Made by a program: the position numbers and the translations under genes
Part shown: piece by piece, positions 1-8,510 of the stretch
Position numbering within the stretch: the stretch's first letter is position 1
How the letters are laid out: every line of letters begins with the position of its first letter
DNA from: Nonomuraea sp. NBC_00507
GTDB taxonomy: Bacteria > Actinomycetota > Actinomycetes > Streptosporangiales > Streptosporangiaceae
NCBI RefSeq assembly: GCF_036013525.1
Contig: NZ_CP107853.1
Location: 10,912,001 to 10,976,000 of the forward strand
DNA length: 64,000 bases
Reading direction: 5' to 3'
Notes under the pieces: model-generated
What the model was told of the DNA's origin: nothing
The model's database searches: none
What the model saw: the letters and a program-made list of their open reading frames with translations, nothing else

Positions 1-1
1 C

Positions 2-370
2 GACGGCGTCAAGCCGGGCGTGCGGGTGAAGGCCGGACAGCTGCTCGGGCGGGTGGGCCGGTCGGGCAACGCCCGTGACACCGGCCCCAACCTCTATTTC
101 GCGATCTCGTGGAAGACCGGTCCGTCCTTGTGGTGGGTACGCAGGGGCATGGTCGAGCCGTGGGACTATCTGGACGCCTGGCAGTCGGGCAACCGCACGC
201 TCTCGCCCCGCGAGGAGACGCTGGCGCTGCGCGGCAGGCTGGGGGAGACCCCGCGCTGCACCGTGCAGTGCTCATCGAAGAAGGTCGCGAACGACGGCCG
301 GCCGGAGCCGCAGACCGGCGACGAAGAAGGCCCGGCCGCGGTCACGATTGCCCCGTCGCCAACTCCTTAG
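2..370 (+). CDS. C-terminal part of a degenerate M23 (LytM-type) peptidase, cut by the window edge
   Basis: The reading frame enters from the left edge at base 2 and stops at TAG 368-370, leaving 122 residues. The sequence GVRVKAGQLLGRVGRSGNA followed by DTGPNLYFAI is the last beta-strand core of an M23/LytM endopeptidase domain. In active M23 enzymes this motif ends in H-x-H, which supplies a catalytic His and a zinc-ligand His. Here it reads N-L-Y, so both histidines are gone and the domain is probably non-catalytic; the other zinc ligands lie outside the window. A roughly 60-residue charged, Pro-rich tail follows. The end overlaps the convergent flavoprotein gene by 29 bp. Family assignment is fairly sure; the role (cell-wall binding or regulation rather than cleavage) is inference. 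Confidence 0.7.
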   Translation, partial: DGVKPGVRVKAGQLLGRVGRSGNARDTGPNLYFAISWKTGPSLWWVRRGMVEPWDYLDAWQSGNRTLSPREETLALRGRLGETPRCTVQCSSKKVANDGRPEPQTGDEEGPAAVTIAPSPTP

Positions 371-1505
371 GGTTGACGATGGCGCGTGATCTGATCAGCT
401 CCTGGATCTCTTCGACGACGTCCCAGACGTTGACGTTCATTCCGGCGATCACCCGGCTGTCGCGCAGCCAGTAGGCGACGAACTCCAGGCTCTCGACGTC
501 CCCGCGGTAGACGATCTCGTCGTAGCCCTCGATGTCGCCGGAGAACTCCATGCCGAGCTCGTACTGGTCGGTGTAGAAGTACGGGATCGCGTCGTAGGCG
601 ACCTCTTGGCCGAGCATGGAGCGGGCGGCCGCGGGGCCGCCGTGCAGGGCGTTGGCCCAGTGCTCGACGCGCAGGCGGCGGCCGTACAGGGGGTGGAAGG
701 GCTCGGCCACGTCGCCGGCCGCGAACACGTCCGGGTGCGAGGTCCGCAGGGCCGCGTCGGTGAGGACGCCCTGTTCGACCTCGAGCCCGGCGTCGCGGGC
801 GAGCCCGACCTCGGGCACGGCGCCGATGCCGACCACGACGAGGTCGGCGGTGAGCCGCTCGCCGGAGCTGAGCCGCACGCCGGTGTCGGTGATCTCCGCG
901 GCGGCGGTGCCGAAGCGCAGGTCGACGCCTTTACGCGCGTGCATGCGGGCGAACACGTCGCCCAGTTCGGGGCCGAGTGCCCGGTTCAGCGCGGTGGGCT
1001 CGGGCTCGACGACGGTGACGGCACGGCCGGCGGCACGGGCGGCCGCCGCGGTCTCCAGGCCGATCCAGGAGGCGCCGACGATGAGCACGCTCTCGGCCTG
1101 CTCGAAGCGTTCTTTCAGCGTCTCGCTGTCGTCGACCGTGCGCAGGTAGTGGCCGGGCCCCGGCAGGCGCCTGGGCGTGGCGCCGGTGGCGATGAGCAGC
1201 TTGTCGTACGGCTGGCGCGACCCATTGCCGAGCCTGACCACATGGTGATCGAGCTCGATGCGGGTGACCGGAATGCCGAGCCGCAGGTCCACGCCGTTGT
1301 CCGGGTACCACTCGGGGGCGTGCACGAAGATCTTCTCTCGTTCGCTCTTGCCCTGGAGGTAGTCCTTGGACAGGGGCGGTCTCTCATAGGGCCGTTCGGT
1401 TTCCGCACCGATCAGCACGATCTCGCCGTCGAAGCCCTCCTCGCGCAGTGTCTGCGCGGCTTTGGCCCCGGCCAGCCCGGCTCCGACGATCACATATGTG
1501 GCCAT
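342..1505 (-). CDS. NAD(P)/FAD-dependent oxidoreductase, ferredoxin/rubredoxin reductase type
   Basis: A 387-residue flavoprotein of the putidaredoxin/rubredoxin reductase family, which passes electrons from NAD(P)H through FAD to a small iron-sulfur protein. An N-terminal FAD dinucleotide fold has VGAGLAG at residues 7-13 and the typical ERPPLSK segment near 41-47. A second Rossmann fold for NAD(P)H has GASWIG at 144-149. The FAD-binding AAGDVAEP motif lies near residue 265, and a C-terminal reductase domain (TDQYELGMEF onwards) completes the usual length. ATG 1503-1505 is the natural start because the FAD fold begins at residue 4. No ferredoxin or P450 partner is adjacent, so the physiological acceptor is unknown. 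Confidence 0.9.
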   Translation of the reverse strand: MATYVIVGAGLAGAKAAQTLREEGFDGEIVLIGAETERPYERPPLSKDYLQGKSEREKIFVHAPEWYPDNGVDLRLGIPVTRIELDHHVVRLGNGSRQPYDKLLIATGATPRRLPGPGHYLRTVDDSETLKERFEQAESVLIVGASWIGLETAAAARAAGRAVTVVEPEPTALNRALGPELGDVFARMHARKGVDLRFGTAAAEITDTGVRLSSGERLTADLVVVGIGAVPEVGLARDAGLEVEQGVLTDAALRTSHPDVFAAGDVAEPFHPLYGRRLRVEHWANALHGGPAAARSMLGQEVAYDAIPYFYTDQYELGMEFSGDIEGYDEIVYRGDVESLEFVAYWLRDSRVIAGMNVNVWDVVEEIQELIRSRAIVNPKELATGQS

Positions 1506-1595
1506 GGGCGCAGTATCCGCCCGCCGCGCAGATCCGGAAAGCGGGTTCTGTCAGGTGACCAGCCTCATTGGCAAACCTTGGTCAGCACGAGGGGG

Positions 1596-2816
1596 TCAGC
1601 GCGAGAGCCGGCGGTGCCAGGCGACGGCCGAGGTGTCGGTCAGTGAGGCGATCTGGTCGATGACCACGCGGACGCGGGCAGCGTCGTCGCGAGCCTCGGC
1701 GTACGCGGGGCGGAAGGCGGGCTCCAGCGTGCCCGGCGCGCCGAGGGTGATCAGGGACGCCAGCTCGGTGATGAGCTCGCGCTGCCTGGCCTGGTTGGCG
1801 TGGTGGTCCTCGGTGGTCATCACGTAGTGGGCGGTGACGCCTTTGAGCAGCGCGCACTCCAGCCGGGTGGCGTGCGGGACGACGAGGTCGGCGCGGTGGC
1901 GGGAGCCGTACACCCCTCTGGTGGCGGCCTGGGCGGAGCGGCAGAAGCGGCCGATGAGGCCACTGGTGAGGGCCTTGAGCCCGGCCAGGTCGGCGAGGGT
2001 GGCCTCGAAGCGCCGCGGCCAGAGTTTGTCGGCGATCAGCTTGGCGAAGACCTCCTCGAGCTCGTTGAGGTCGGCGCCGGGGGCGTACCAGGTGCGGGTG
2101 ATCTCGCAGACGTGCCGGCGCTCGGTGGGCGACTGGAGCGCTTCGGGGGTGACGTGGCCGGAGTGCAGGGCGTCCTCGAGGTCGTGGACGGAGTAGGCGA
2201 CGTCGTCGGCCCAGTCCATGATCTGCGCCTCGAAGCTCACCCGTCCCTCCGGGGCGCCCTTCCTGATCCACCGGAACACGGGCAGGTCGTCGTCATAAAC
2301 ACCGAATTTGGCCGACTTTTCGCATGTCCAGGGGTATTTGATGGAAGCGTCGAGCGCCGCCCGCGTCAGGTTGAGCCCGGCGCTGCGGCCGTCCTCGGTG
2401 AGGACCTTGGCCTCCAGCCTGGTGAGCAGGCGCAGGCTCTGGGCATTGCCCTCGAACCCGCCGCACGCGGCGGCCAGGCCGTTGAGCGCGACCTCGCCAT
2501 TGTGGCCGAACGGCGGATGGCCGAGGTCGTGCGCCAGGCAGGCGGTTTCCACCAGGTCGGGGTCGACGCCGAGGGTGGCCCCCATCTCCCTGCCGACCTG
2601 GGCGCACTCGAGGGAGTGCGTGAGCCGGGTGCGCGGGATGTGCTGGCCGCCGCCGAGCGTCTCGCCAGGGCCCACGACCTGCGTCTTCGCGGCCAGCCTG
2701 CGGAGTGCGGCGCTGTGCAGGACGCGGGCGCGGTCGCGTTCGAACGCGGCTCGTTCAGGATTGCCGGGAGGTTCCGGAACCCAACGCTCCTGGTCATGCT
2801 GGTCGTAGTACGACAT
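1596..2816 (-). CDS. dgt: Deoxyguanosinetriphosphate triphosphohydrolase (dGTPase-like, HD superfamily)
   Basis: A 406-residue HD-superfamily phosphohydrolase that splits dNTPs, classically dGTP, into a deoxynucleoside and triphosphate. The metal-binding set is visible: H67 in TRLTHSLE, the HD pair at 96-97 in LAHDLGHPPFGH, then H100 and H105. The N-terminal ERDRARVLHSAALRRLAAKTQV is the standard dGTPase opening. The open frame extends 30 codons upstream, but ATG 2814-2816 (MSYYDQHDQERW) matches the family start. It is divergent from the M48 protease gene with 82 bp between starts. No Shine-Dalgarno sequence is evident before the chosen ATG. Confidence 0.93.
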   Translation of the reverse strand: MSYYDQHDQERWVPEPPGNPERAAFERDRARVLHSAALRRLAAKTQVVGPGETLGGGQHIPRTRLTHSLECAQVGREMGATLGVDPDLVETACLAHDLGHPPFGHNGEVALNGLAAACGGFEGNAQSLRLLTRLEAKVLTEDGRSAGLNLTRAALDASIKYPWTCEKSAKFGVYDDDLPVFRWIRKGAPEGRVSFEAQIMDWADDVAYSVHDLEDALHSGHVTPEALQSPTERRHVCEITRTWYAPGADLNELEEVFAKLIADKLWPRRFEATLADLAGLKALTSGLIGRFCRSAQAATRGVYGSRHRADLVVPHATRLECALLKGVTAHYVMTTEDHHANQARQRELITELASLITLGAPGTLEPAFRPAYAEARDDAARVRVVIDQIASLTDTSAVAWHRRLSR

Positions 2817-2898
2817 CTGTATCAGTAATTTTATCCAGTTTCCCGACTCCGCTAAGGTCGAGCATCGCGAGAAACCATTTCCTTGGGAGCCCTCCCCC

Positions 2899-4389
2899 AT
2901 GACCACAGCGTTTCGAGCGGTGCTGGCCTTCGCCCTGCTCGCCGGCTTCTACGTCCTTGTCGGCCTCATCCTGGCCGCCGCCATCTTCTTCGACGTCATG
3001 CTGCTCGTCGACTTCCACGCGAACACCGTCAAGATCGCGATCGTGCTCACCCTGGCGGCGGGCGCGCTCGTCCGTGCCCTCTTCATGGTGAGCCGCCGCC
3101 AGGGTGGCGAGCAGCCGGGCGTGCCGGTGGGGCGCGAGCACGAGCCCGTGTTATGGCAGACGGTCGAGGACCTGGCCCAGCGGGTACGCACCGCGCCGCC
3201 GGACGAGATCCGGCTGGTCCCCGAGGTCAACGCGGCCGTGTCGGAGGACACGCGCTGGCTCGGGCTGCGGGCGACGAGGCGGCGGATGTTCGTCGGCCTG
3301 CCCCTGCTGCAGACGCTGACGGTGGATGAGATGCGGGCGGTGCTCGGGCACGAGCTCGGCCACTACAGCGGCGCCCACACCCGCCTGGGCGCGCCGGTCT
3401 ACCGGGGCCGGGTCTCGCTCATCGCCACGGTCCAGGGGCTGGGCAACCACCCGTTCATCCAGCGGCTGTTCTCCTGGTACGCCAAGCTCTACCTACGCGC
3501 ATCGCAGGCCGTCTCACGCAAGCAGGAGCTGGAGGCCGACCAGTTCGCGGTCGCGATCGGCGGCCGGCAGGCCATGGCGGGCGCCCTGCGCAAGATCCAC
3601 GCCACCGCGCTGGGCTGGGACCTGTACGTCAACCACTACCTGTCGCTGACGGGCTCGGGCGGGGCCCGTCCCGCCTCGGTGTTCGGCGGTTTCCACGCGA
3701 TGATGAGCGATCCCGCCCGCCAGGCCGAGATCACCAAGCTGGGCGAGGAGCCGGAGGAGGTCTCGCCGTACGACTCCCACCCGAGCCTCGTCGAGCGGCT
3801 GGCCGCCATCGAGCACCTACAGGAGCCGCAGCACGTGCCCGACCCGCGCTCCGCCCTGACCCTGCTGCGTGATGCGAACGTGGCGGTGCAGGCGGTCGAG
3901 CGGTCCATGTGGACGCCGGAGGCGCTGACCGGACTGCGGCCGGTGCCGTGGGACGAGCTGGTGGCGCACGGCATGTACGCGGGCCGCAACGCCGAGGCCC
4001 TGCACGACCTGGCGGTGGCCGGTCAGCGGGTGATGGGGGCGGCGCGACCGTACCTGGACGCGGCCTTCGAGGCGATCGCGCGCGGACGGCAGGCCGAGCT
4101 GGAGGAGCGGCTGCGCGAGCTGGGCTGGAACCCGTCGGACACCCTGCTCGCCGGAGTGCTGGGCCAGGCGCTCGAGGCGGTGCTGATCCAGCTCGGCGAG
4201 GCCAAGTGGACGTTGTCGTGGTCGGGGCCCGCGCGGCTGCTGTTCGACGACGGGGAGGAGGTGGCGCTGTCGGAGTACGCGGCCCAGGTGGCGGCCAACC
4301 CGGCGGCGGTGGCGGGGCTGCGCCGGTGGCTCGGTGATCACGGCATGCGCCACGACTACGTGCCCGTCCCGGAGCTTGCCGCGCATTGA
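2899..4389 (+). CDS. M48-family membrane zinc metallopeptidase
   Basis: A 496-residue protein with two hydrophobic N-terminal segments (about residues 7-34 and 43-63), then a peptidase M48 domain of the HtpX/CaaX-protease type. The zinc site is complete: HELGH at 151-155 and the third ligand E212 in QELEADQFA. M48 enzymes of this type degrade or process membrane proteins at the cytoplasmic face. The C-terminal 200 residues are helical and rich in Glu and Arg, with no recognised domain. GGGAG near 2885-2889 precedes ATG 2899-2901. No regulator is adjacent. The peptidase call is firm; substrate unknown. Confidence 0.88.
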   Translation: MTTAFRAVLAFALLAGFYVLVGLILAAAIFFDVMLLVDFHANTVKIAIVLTLAAGALVRALFMVSRRQGGEQPGVPVGREHEPVLWQTVEDLAQRVRTAPPDEIRLVPEVNAAVSEDTRWLGLRATRRRMFVGLPLLQTLTVDEMRAVLGHELGHYSGAHTRLGAPVYRGRVSLIATVQGLGNHPFIQRLFSWYAKLYLRASQAVSRKQELEADQFAVAIGGRQAMAGALRKIHATALGWDLYVNHYLSLTGSGGARPASVFGGFHAMMSDPARQAEITKLGEEPEEVSPYDSHPSLVERLAAIEHLQEPQHVPDPRSALTLLRDANVAVQAVERSMWTPEALTGLRPVPWDELVAHGMYAGRNAEALHDLAVAGQRVMGAARPYLDAAFEAIARGRQAELEERLRELGWNPSDTLLAGVLGQALEAVLIQLGEAKWTLSWSGPARLLFDDGEEVALSEYAAQVAANPAAVAGLRRWLGDHGMRHDYVPVPELAAH

Positions 4390-4461
4390 GGGTTGGCGGC
4401 CGATTTCCTTGACTTTTGCGCGCAAAGTCTCACAGGGTCGTTCAATGACAGACTTCAAGGC

Positions 4462-4911
4462 ATGACCGAGAAGGACATCATCGATTTCGTCACCGGCCTG
4501 CCCGGCGTCGTCGTCTTCACCGCGGGTCCCGGCACCGAGGCCCCGGAAGTGGCGTGGGGAGACACGTTCGTCTACTACGCCCCGGACGGCAAGGTGCCCG
4601 AGCGGCAGCAGCCGTTCGCCACGATCGTCACCAAGGACTACCCCGGCTTCGACACCGCCTCCGACCTCAACAGGCCGGAGGTGTTCCGGCTCAACGTGGC
4701 CGCCGGGCGGGCCGCGTTCGAGCGCCTCCTCGGCTACCCTCCGGCCGCGCACGCCGAACGTCACGCCGGCTTCGACTACACGGTCACGGACCGGGTCCTG
4801 CCACACCCTGTGTACGCCGTCCAGGGGTGGATCTCCATCCTCAACCCCGGCGAGCAGGCGCGTTCCCTGCTGGCCGACGCCCACACCCGAGCCGCCGCCC
4901 GCCACCGCTGA
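4462..4911 (+). CDS. DUF6194 family protein
   Basis: A 149-residue soluble protein. ATG 4462-4464 gives the N-terminus MTEKDIIDFVTGLPGVV, which fits the family; the longer open frame from 4393 adds a cysteine-rich stretch that looks non-coding. The core has FATIVTKDYPGFDTASDLNR, then a segment around GYPPAAHAERHAGFDYTVTD and VLPHPVYAVQGWISILNP, typical of DUF6194, an actinobacterial family of unknown function related to MmcQ/YjbR-like folds. It lies 72 bp after the M48 protease. No catalytic residues can be proposed. Confidence 0.75.
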   Translation: MTEKDIIDFVTGLPGVVVFTAGPGTEAPEVAWGDTFVYYAPDGKVPERQQPFATIVTKDYPGFDTASDLNRPEVFRLNVAAGRAAFERLLGYPPAAHAERHAGFDYTVTDRVLPHPVYAVQGWISILNPGEQARSLLADAHTRAAARHR

Positions 4912-5004
4912 GTTCACGACCTCGACGCGGCGGCTCATTGCCACGTGCGCGGTGAGGGGCGGCAGGCAGCGCGGCGGCCGCGTGACGCTGCGGCGCAGCG
5001 CGGC

Positions 5005-5436
5005 TTAGAGCCGTGTCCTCATCAACGCCTCGACACGGGCCAGCTGAGCGGCCAGGTCGGCGACCTCGGAACGCAGCGAGGCGATGGCCACGGCCGTGCT
5101 CTTGTTGGTCTGGTAGTCGTGCATCGCGAGCTCGGAGGCCACCTGGTCGCTGCGCCTGCCTGCGATGAGCAGGACGGACGCCTGCAGTCCCGCCAGGCAC
5201 GACAGCACCAGATTGAGCAGGATGTACGGATACGGGTCGAAGCCGTGCCGCCCGTTGCCGCTGATCCAGACGGCGAGCACGACGAGGAAAGTGATGACGA
5301 ACGGCCACGACCCCATGACGAGCCGCGTCCGGTCGGCCGCCCGTTCGCCGAGGGTGAGCCGGCTGCCGGTGCGGACCCCCGGATGACGCTCCCAGCGGCT
5401 TCGCCAGGACCGGCCGAAGTGGTGATCGGTCTGCAT
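5005..5436 (-). CDS. DUF1003 inner-membrane protein
   Basis: A 143-residue protein of the DUF1003 family. Two membrane spans are visible, around residues 43-60 (GSWPFVITFLVVLAVWIS) and 71-92 (ILLNLVLSCLAGLQASVLLI). They are separated by the family motif FDPYPYILLN and followed by SDQVASELAMHDYQTN, then a coiled-coil tail at 112-140. The function of DUF1003 proteins is unknown. An 11-bp-period direct repeat lies 24-41 bp upstream of the start and resembles one at the nearby kinase/protease promoter, suggesting control by the neighbouring two-component system. Confidence 0.82.
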   Translation of the reverse strand: MQTDHHFGRSWRSRWERHPGVRTGSRLTLGERAADRTRLVMGSWPFVITFLVVLAVWISGNGRHGFDPYPYILLNLVLSCLAGLQASVLLIAGRRSDQVASELAMHDYQTNKSTAVAIASLRSEVADLAAQLARVEALMRTRL

Positions 5437-5459
5437 GGCTCGATCGTGCCGGGCCGCGC

Positions 5460-5477
5460 ATGAGAACCGGATGAAAG
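5460..5477. promoter_or_regulatory. Candidate OmpR-type operator (11-bp direct repeat) upstream of the DUF1003 gene
   Basis: ATGAGAACCGGATGAAAG contains ATGAGA and ATGAAA separated so that the repeats start 11 bp apart, one DNA turn, as is usual for OmpR/PhoB-family response regulators. The same arrangement (ATGAGA, 11 bp, ATGAGA) occurs at 6865-6883. Binding is inferred only from this resemblance. Confidence 0.45.
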
Positions 5478-5482
5478 GGCGC

Positions 5483-6823
5483 CTAGGTCAGCGGCAGGCG
5501 GGCGGTGACCACGGCGCCGCCGAGGGGCGCGCCGTTGCGGGCCGAGACGAAACCGCCGTGCGCGATGACCACCTCCCGCACGATCGACAGGCCCAGTCCC
5601 GCGCCGGGCGCCGCGCCACTGCGGGCGTCGTCGCCTCTGGTGAAACGGGCGAACGCCGCGTCGAGCAGGCCGTCGGGAAAGCCGGGCCCATCGTCGGCGA
5701 CCTCCACCGTGGCCGACTCGCGCTCGCCCGTGACCCGGATCCGCACGGTGCCCGCCCCGGCGGCCGCACTGTTGCGGGCCAGGTTGGCCAGGACCTGCCG
5801 GAGCCGCTCGGGGTCGGCGTTCACCACGACGGGCTCGCCGGAGGCCTCGATGCGCAGGCCGAGCGCGGGCCCGAGACGACGCGCCTCGGCGGCGGCCAGG
5901 TCGAGCAGATCCACGGCCTCGGTGCGGACGACGAGCGCGCCCGTCCGGGCCCGCGCCAGCAGCAGCAGGTCGTCGGCCAGCCGCGACAGCCGCTCCGCCT
6001 CGCCGAGCGCGGCCCGCAGCGACTGCTCGACCTCGCGGTCGTCGCCGATGGCGTCGAGTGCCAACTCCAGCTCGCCCCGCAGCACCGCGAGAGGTGTGCG
6101 CAGCTCGTGGCTGGCGTCGTCCACGAACGCCCGCTCGCGCTCGGCCGCGACGCCGAGCCGGGCCAGCATGTCGTTGAGGGTGCGGGCGAGCCGGGCGATC
6201 TCGTCGTCCCCCGGCACGGCGGGCAGGCTGCTGCCGCTCTCCAGCGACGAGATGATGGCGGCCTCGCGGGTCAGGGCGTCGACGGGCCGCAGCGCCGCAC
6301 GCACGACCGCCCAGGCGCCGATGGCCAGCGCGCCGACCAGCAGGGGCGCGGCGATGAAGAGCACCAGCGCCAACCGATCGCGGGCGGTGTGGACGGGCTC
6401 GGCCGACACCGCGACCGCCAGCACGCCGGAGCCGAGGCGCTCGGTCAGCACCCGGACGGAGACCGGCTCGCCGTCCTCCCCGAGCGGCAGCGACCGGGTG
6501 GCCAGCGTCCCGTCCACGGCCTGGCGGACCTGTTCAGGGGTGAGCAGCCGCCGCTCCCGCAGCGCGGCGGAGCCGGCCAGCACGCCGCCGTCAGGGCCAT
6601 ACAGCTGGGCCATCGGGTCGTCGGTCAGCGCGACAGCGTCGCCGACCTCGAGCGCCACGGCCAGGTCGCCGGCGCGGGCGGTCAGCCCGGCGTCGATGGC
6701 GGCCCAGAGCTGGCGGTCGAGTGCGGTGTACAGCAGGGCGAGGCAGACGGCGAGCACGCAGGCGGCCCCCGCCGCGGTGACGAGGGTCACCCGGGCCCGC
6801 ATCGAGGCTGGTAGCAGCCGCAC
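5483..6823 (-). CDS. Two-component sensor histidine kinase
   Basis: A membrane histidine kinase of about 446 residues. A first membrane helix (TLVTAAGAACVLAVCLALLY) is followed by an extracytoplasmic sensor of about 115 residues, a second helix (LALVLFIAAPLLVGALAIGA), a HAMP linker, the H-box DDASHELRTPLAVLRG with phospho-acceptor His at about residue 239, an N-box, DDGPGFPDG and GLGLSIVREVV. The start is uncertain: GTG 6821-6823 gives the short cytoplasmic lead MRLLPASMRAR usual for the class, but the frame is open to 6907 and ATG 6800-6802 is also possible. It is divergent from the protease/response-regulator pair at 6938-8472, its likely partner. With the GTG start, the direct-repeat operator lies 42-60 bp upstream. 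Confidence 0.88.
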   Translation of the reverse strand: MRLLPASMRARVTLVTAAGAACVLAVCLALLYTALDRQLWAAIDAGLTARAGDLAVALEVGDAVALTDDPMAQLYGPDGGVLAGSAALRERRLLTPEQVRQAVDGTLATRSLPLGEDGEPVSVRVLTERLGSGVLAVAVSAEPVHTARDRLALVLFIAAPLLVGALAIGAWAVVRAALRPVDALTREAAIISSLESGSSLPAVPGDDEIARLARTLNDMLARLGVAAERERAFVDDASHELRTPLAVLRGELELALDAIGDDREVEQSLRAALGEAERLSRLADDLLLLARARTGALVVRTEAVDLLDLAAAEARRLGPALGLRIEASGEPVVVNADPERLRQVLANLARNSAAAGAGTVRIRVTGERESATVEVADDGPGFPDGLLDAAFARFTRGDDARSGAAPGAGLGLSIVREVVIAHGGFVSARNGAPLGGAVVTARLPLT

Positions 6824-6864
6824 GTGCACAGCCTGGCACAATCCGCCCGATCGGGCCGAGACGG

Positions 6865-6883
6865 CTCTCATCTGCCTCTCATC
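6865..6883. promoter_or_regulatory. Candidate response-regulator operator in the kinase/protease divergent promoter
   Basis: The plus strand reads CTCTCATCTGCCTCTCATC, an exact CTCTCAT repeat with an 11-bp period. It lies between the histidine kinase and the HtrA-type protease, 55-73 bp before the protease start. A related repeat precedes the DUF1003 gene. The regulator at 7798 is the obvious candidate to bind it; that is inference. Confidence 0.5.
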
Positions 6884-6937
6884 GACGGGCTCACATCCTG
6901 AAGTCACGAAGACCGGATCTCACCCGAGGAGCCTGTC

Positions 6938-7777
6938 ATGAGCGTCCCCACCTTCGAGCCGCGCCAGTCGCACGTCCACCCCGAGCCCGCCCCCCACGTC
7001 CGCTCTCACCGGTCGCGGCGGGCGGGCGGCCGGGTGCTGGCCGCTTCCCTTGCCATCGTCGCCGCGGTGGCGGCCGCCGGCGCCGGAGGCTATCTGGGCG
7101 GCCGCGACGTCGCCAGGGCGAACACGCCTGCCGCCGCCGCGCCCGCGGTGTCCGGGGCCGCGGTGAACGCACCCGCCATCCTGGCCACGATCGAGCCGTC
7201 GATCGTCACGGTACGCACCCGCTCCGCCGGGGTGAACGCGCTCATGGAGCCGGTCGCCGAGCAGGGCACCGGCACCGGGTTCGTGCTCGCCGCAGGCGGC
7301 CTCATCGCGACGAACAACCACGTCGTCGAGGGCGCTCAGGCCATCACGGTCACGCTGCGGGACGGGCGGACGTTGACGGCGAAGGTGCTGCGCAGCGACC
7401 CGGCGGCCGACCTGGCCGTGCTGCGGGTGAACGCCACCGGCCTGCCGGTCGCGCCGCTCGGGGACTCCTCGACGCTGAAGGTCGGCGACCCGGTCATCGC
7501 GATCGGCAACGCTCTGGCCCTGCCGGGCGGGCCGACGGTGACCGAGGGCATCGTGTCCGCGCTGGACCGTACCGTCCAGACCGACGCGGGAGCGCGCCTG
7601 CAGCACGTGATCCAGACCGACGCGGCCATCAACCCCGGCAACAGCGGCGGCCCGCTCGTGGACGCCTCCGGCCGCATCGTCGGCATCAACACGGCCGCCG
7701 CCGGCGACGCACAGAACATCGGCTTCGCCATCGCCATCAACGGCGCCCGCCGCACGATCGACGACCTGCTCGCCTGA
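6938..7777 (+). CDS. Membrane-anchored HtrA-like serine protease (S1C, no PDZ domain)
   Basis: A 279-residue trypsin-like protease with a cytoplasmic N-terminus of about 30 residues, one membrane helix (about 33-55), an Ala/Pro linker and an S1C protease domain. The catalytic triad is visible: H128 in TNNHVV, D158 in DPAADLAVL and S236 in NPGNSGGPL. No PDZ domain follows, so it is shorter than DegP or PepD. Such proteins act outside the membrane in envelope stress and protein quality control. CGAGGAG at 6926-6931 precedes ATG 6938. The response regulator starts 20 bp downstream, so the two are probably one transcript and the protease a target of its own system. Confidence 0.9.
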   Translation: MSVPTFEPRQSHVHPEPAPHVRSHRSRRAGGRVLAASLAIVAAVAAAGAGGYLGGRDVARANTPAAAAPAVSGAAVNAPAILATIEPSIVTVRTRSAGVNALMEPVAEQGTGTGFVLAAGGLIATNNHVVEGAQAITVTLRDGRTLTAKVLRSDPAADLAVLRVNATGLPVAPLGDSSTLKVGDPVIAIGNALALPGGPTVTEGIVSALDRTVQTDAGARLQHVIQTDAAINPGNSGGPLVDASGRIVGINTAAAGDAQNIGFAIAINGARRTIDDLLA

Positions 7778-7797
7778 CGGACGTTTAGGGTGGAATC

Positions 7798-8472
7798 ATG
7801 AGGGTGCTGGTCGTGGAGGACGATCCCGGCATGTCTCGCATGCTGATCCGCGGGCTGCGCCGCGAAGGCTACGCCGTCGACGCCGCGGGCAACGGCGAGG
7901 ACGCGCTGTGGAGCGTCACGGAGAACGACTACGACGCCGTCGTGCTCGACGCGATGATCCCCGCTCCCGACGGGTTCGAGGTGTGCCGGCGGATGCGCGC
8001 GGCGGGCCGCTGGGCCCCGGTGCTCATGCTCACCGCGCGCAACGCCGTGACCGACCGCGTCCGCGGCCTGGACTCGGGCGCCGACGACTACCTCACCAAA
8101 CCGTTCGCGTTGTCGGAGCTGTACGCCCGGCTGCGGGCGCTGACCCGCCGCGACCCGCACGAGCGGCCGGCCGTGCTCGAGGTCGGGGATCTCACCCTCG
8201 ACCCGGTCAGCCACGTGGTGCGGCGCGGCGAGTCGGCGATCATGCTGTCGCCGAAGGAGTTCGCGCTGCTGCACGAGTTCATGCGGCGGCCCGGCGAGGT
8301 GCTCAGCCGCACCCATCTGATCGAGCACGTCTGGGACTTCGCCTACGACGGCGGCTCGAACGTGGTGGACGTCTACGTCCGCTACCTGCGTGACAAGGTG
8401 GACCGGCCGTTCGGCCGCGACAACATCCAGACCGTGCGCGGCGCCGGTTACCGCCTCGACCCGGCGATCTGA
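7798..8472 (+). CDS. OmpR/PhoB-family response regulator
   Basis: A 224-residue response regulator. The receiver domain has the acidic pair near residues 8-9, phospho-acceptor D51 in VVLDAMIP, Thr in MLTARNA and Lys in YLTKPFA. The C-terminal winged helix (about 128-222) has PKEFALLHEF and the recognition region SNVVDVYVRYLRDKV. It is cotranscribed with the HtrA-like protease just upstream and probably partners the divergent kinase. Candidate binding sites are the 11-bp repeats at 6865-6883 and 5460-5477. The family call is certain; the regulon is inference. Confidence 0.93.
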   Translation: MRVLVVEDDPGMSRMLIRGLRREGYAVDAAGNGEDALWSVTENDYDAVVLDAMIPAPDGFEVCRRMRAAGRWAPVLMLTARNAVTDRVRGLDSGADDYLTKPFALSELYARLRALTRRDPHERPAVLEVGDLTLDPVSHVVRRGESAIMLSPKEFALLHEFMRRPGEVLSRTHLIEHVWDFAYDGGSNVVDVYVRYLRDKVDRPFGRDNIQTVRGAGYRLDPAI

Positions 8473-8484
8473 GCTCCTCCTGAC

Positions 8485-8509
8485 GCGGCCGGCGCCCGCT
8501 CGCGGCCGC
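8485..8509. terminator. Short GC hairpin between convergent genes
   Basis: GCGGCCG (8485-8491) pairs with CGGCCGC (8503-8509) across an 11-nt loop, between the convergent ends of the response regulator and the methyltransferase. There is no U-tract, so it is only a plausible bidirectional terminator. Confidence 0.35.
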
Positions 8510-8510
8510 C

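Noticed and set aside
606..1646. Long open frame opposite the flavoprotein gene
   Set aside because: It lies antisense to a gene with clear FAD and NAD motifs; composition is low-complexity Gly/Ala/Arg, typical of antisense frames in high-GC DNA. The same reasoning removes the long frames opposite the NRPS genes, ppdK, the M14 peptidase, gcl, sucC, frc and fdhA.
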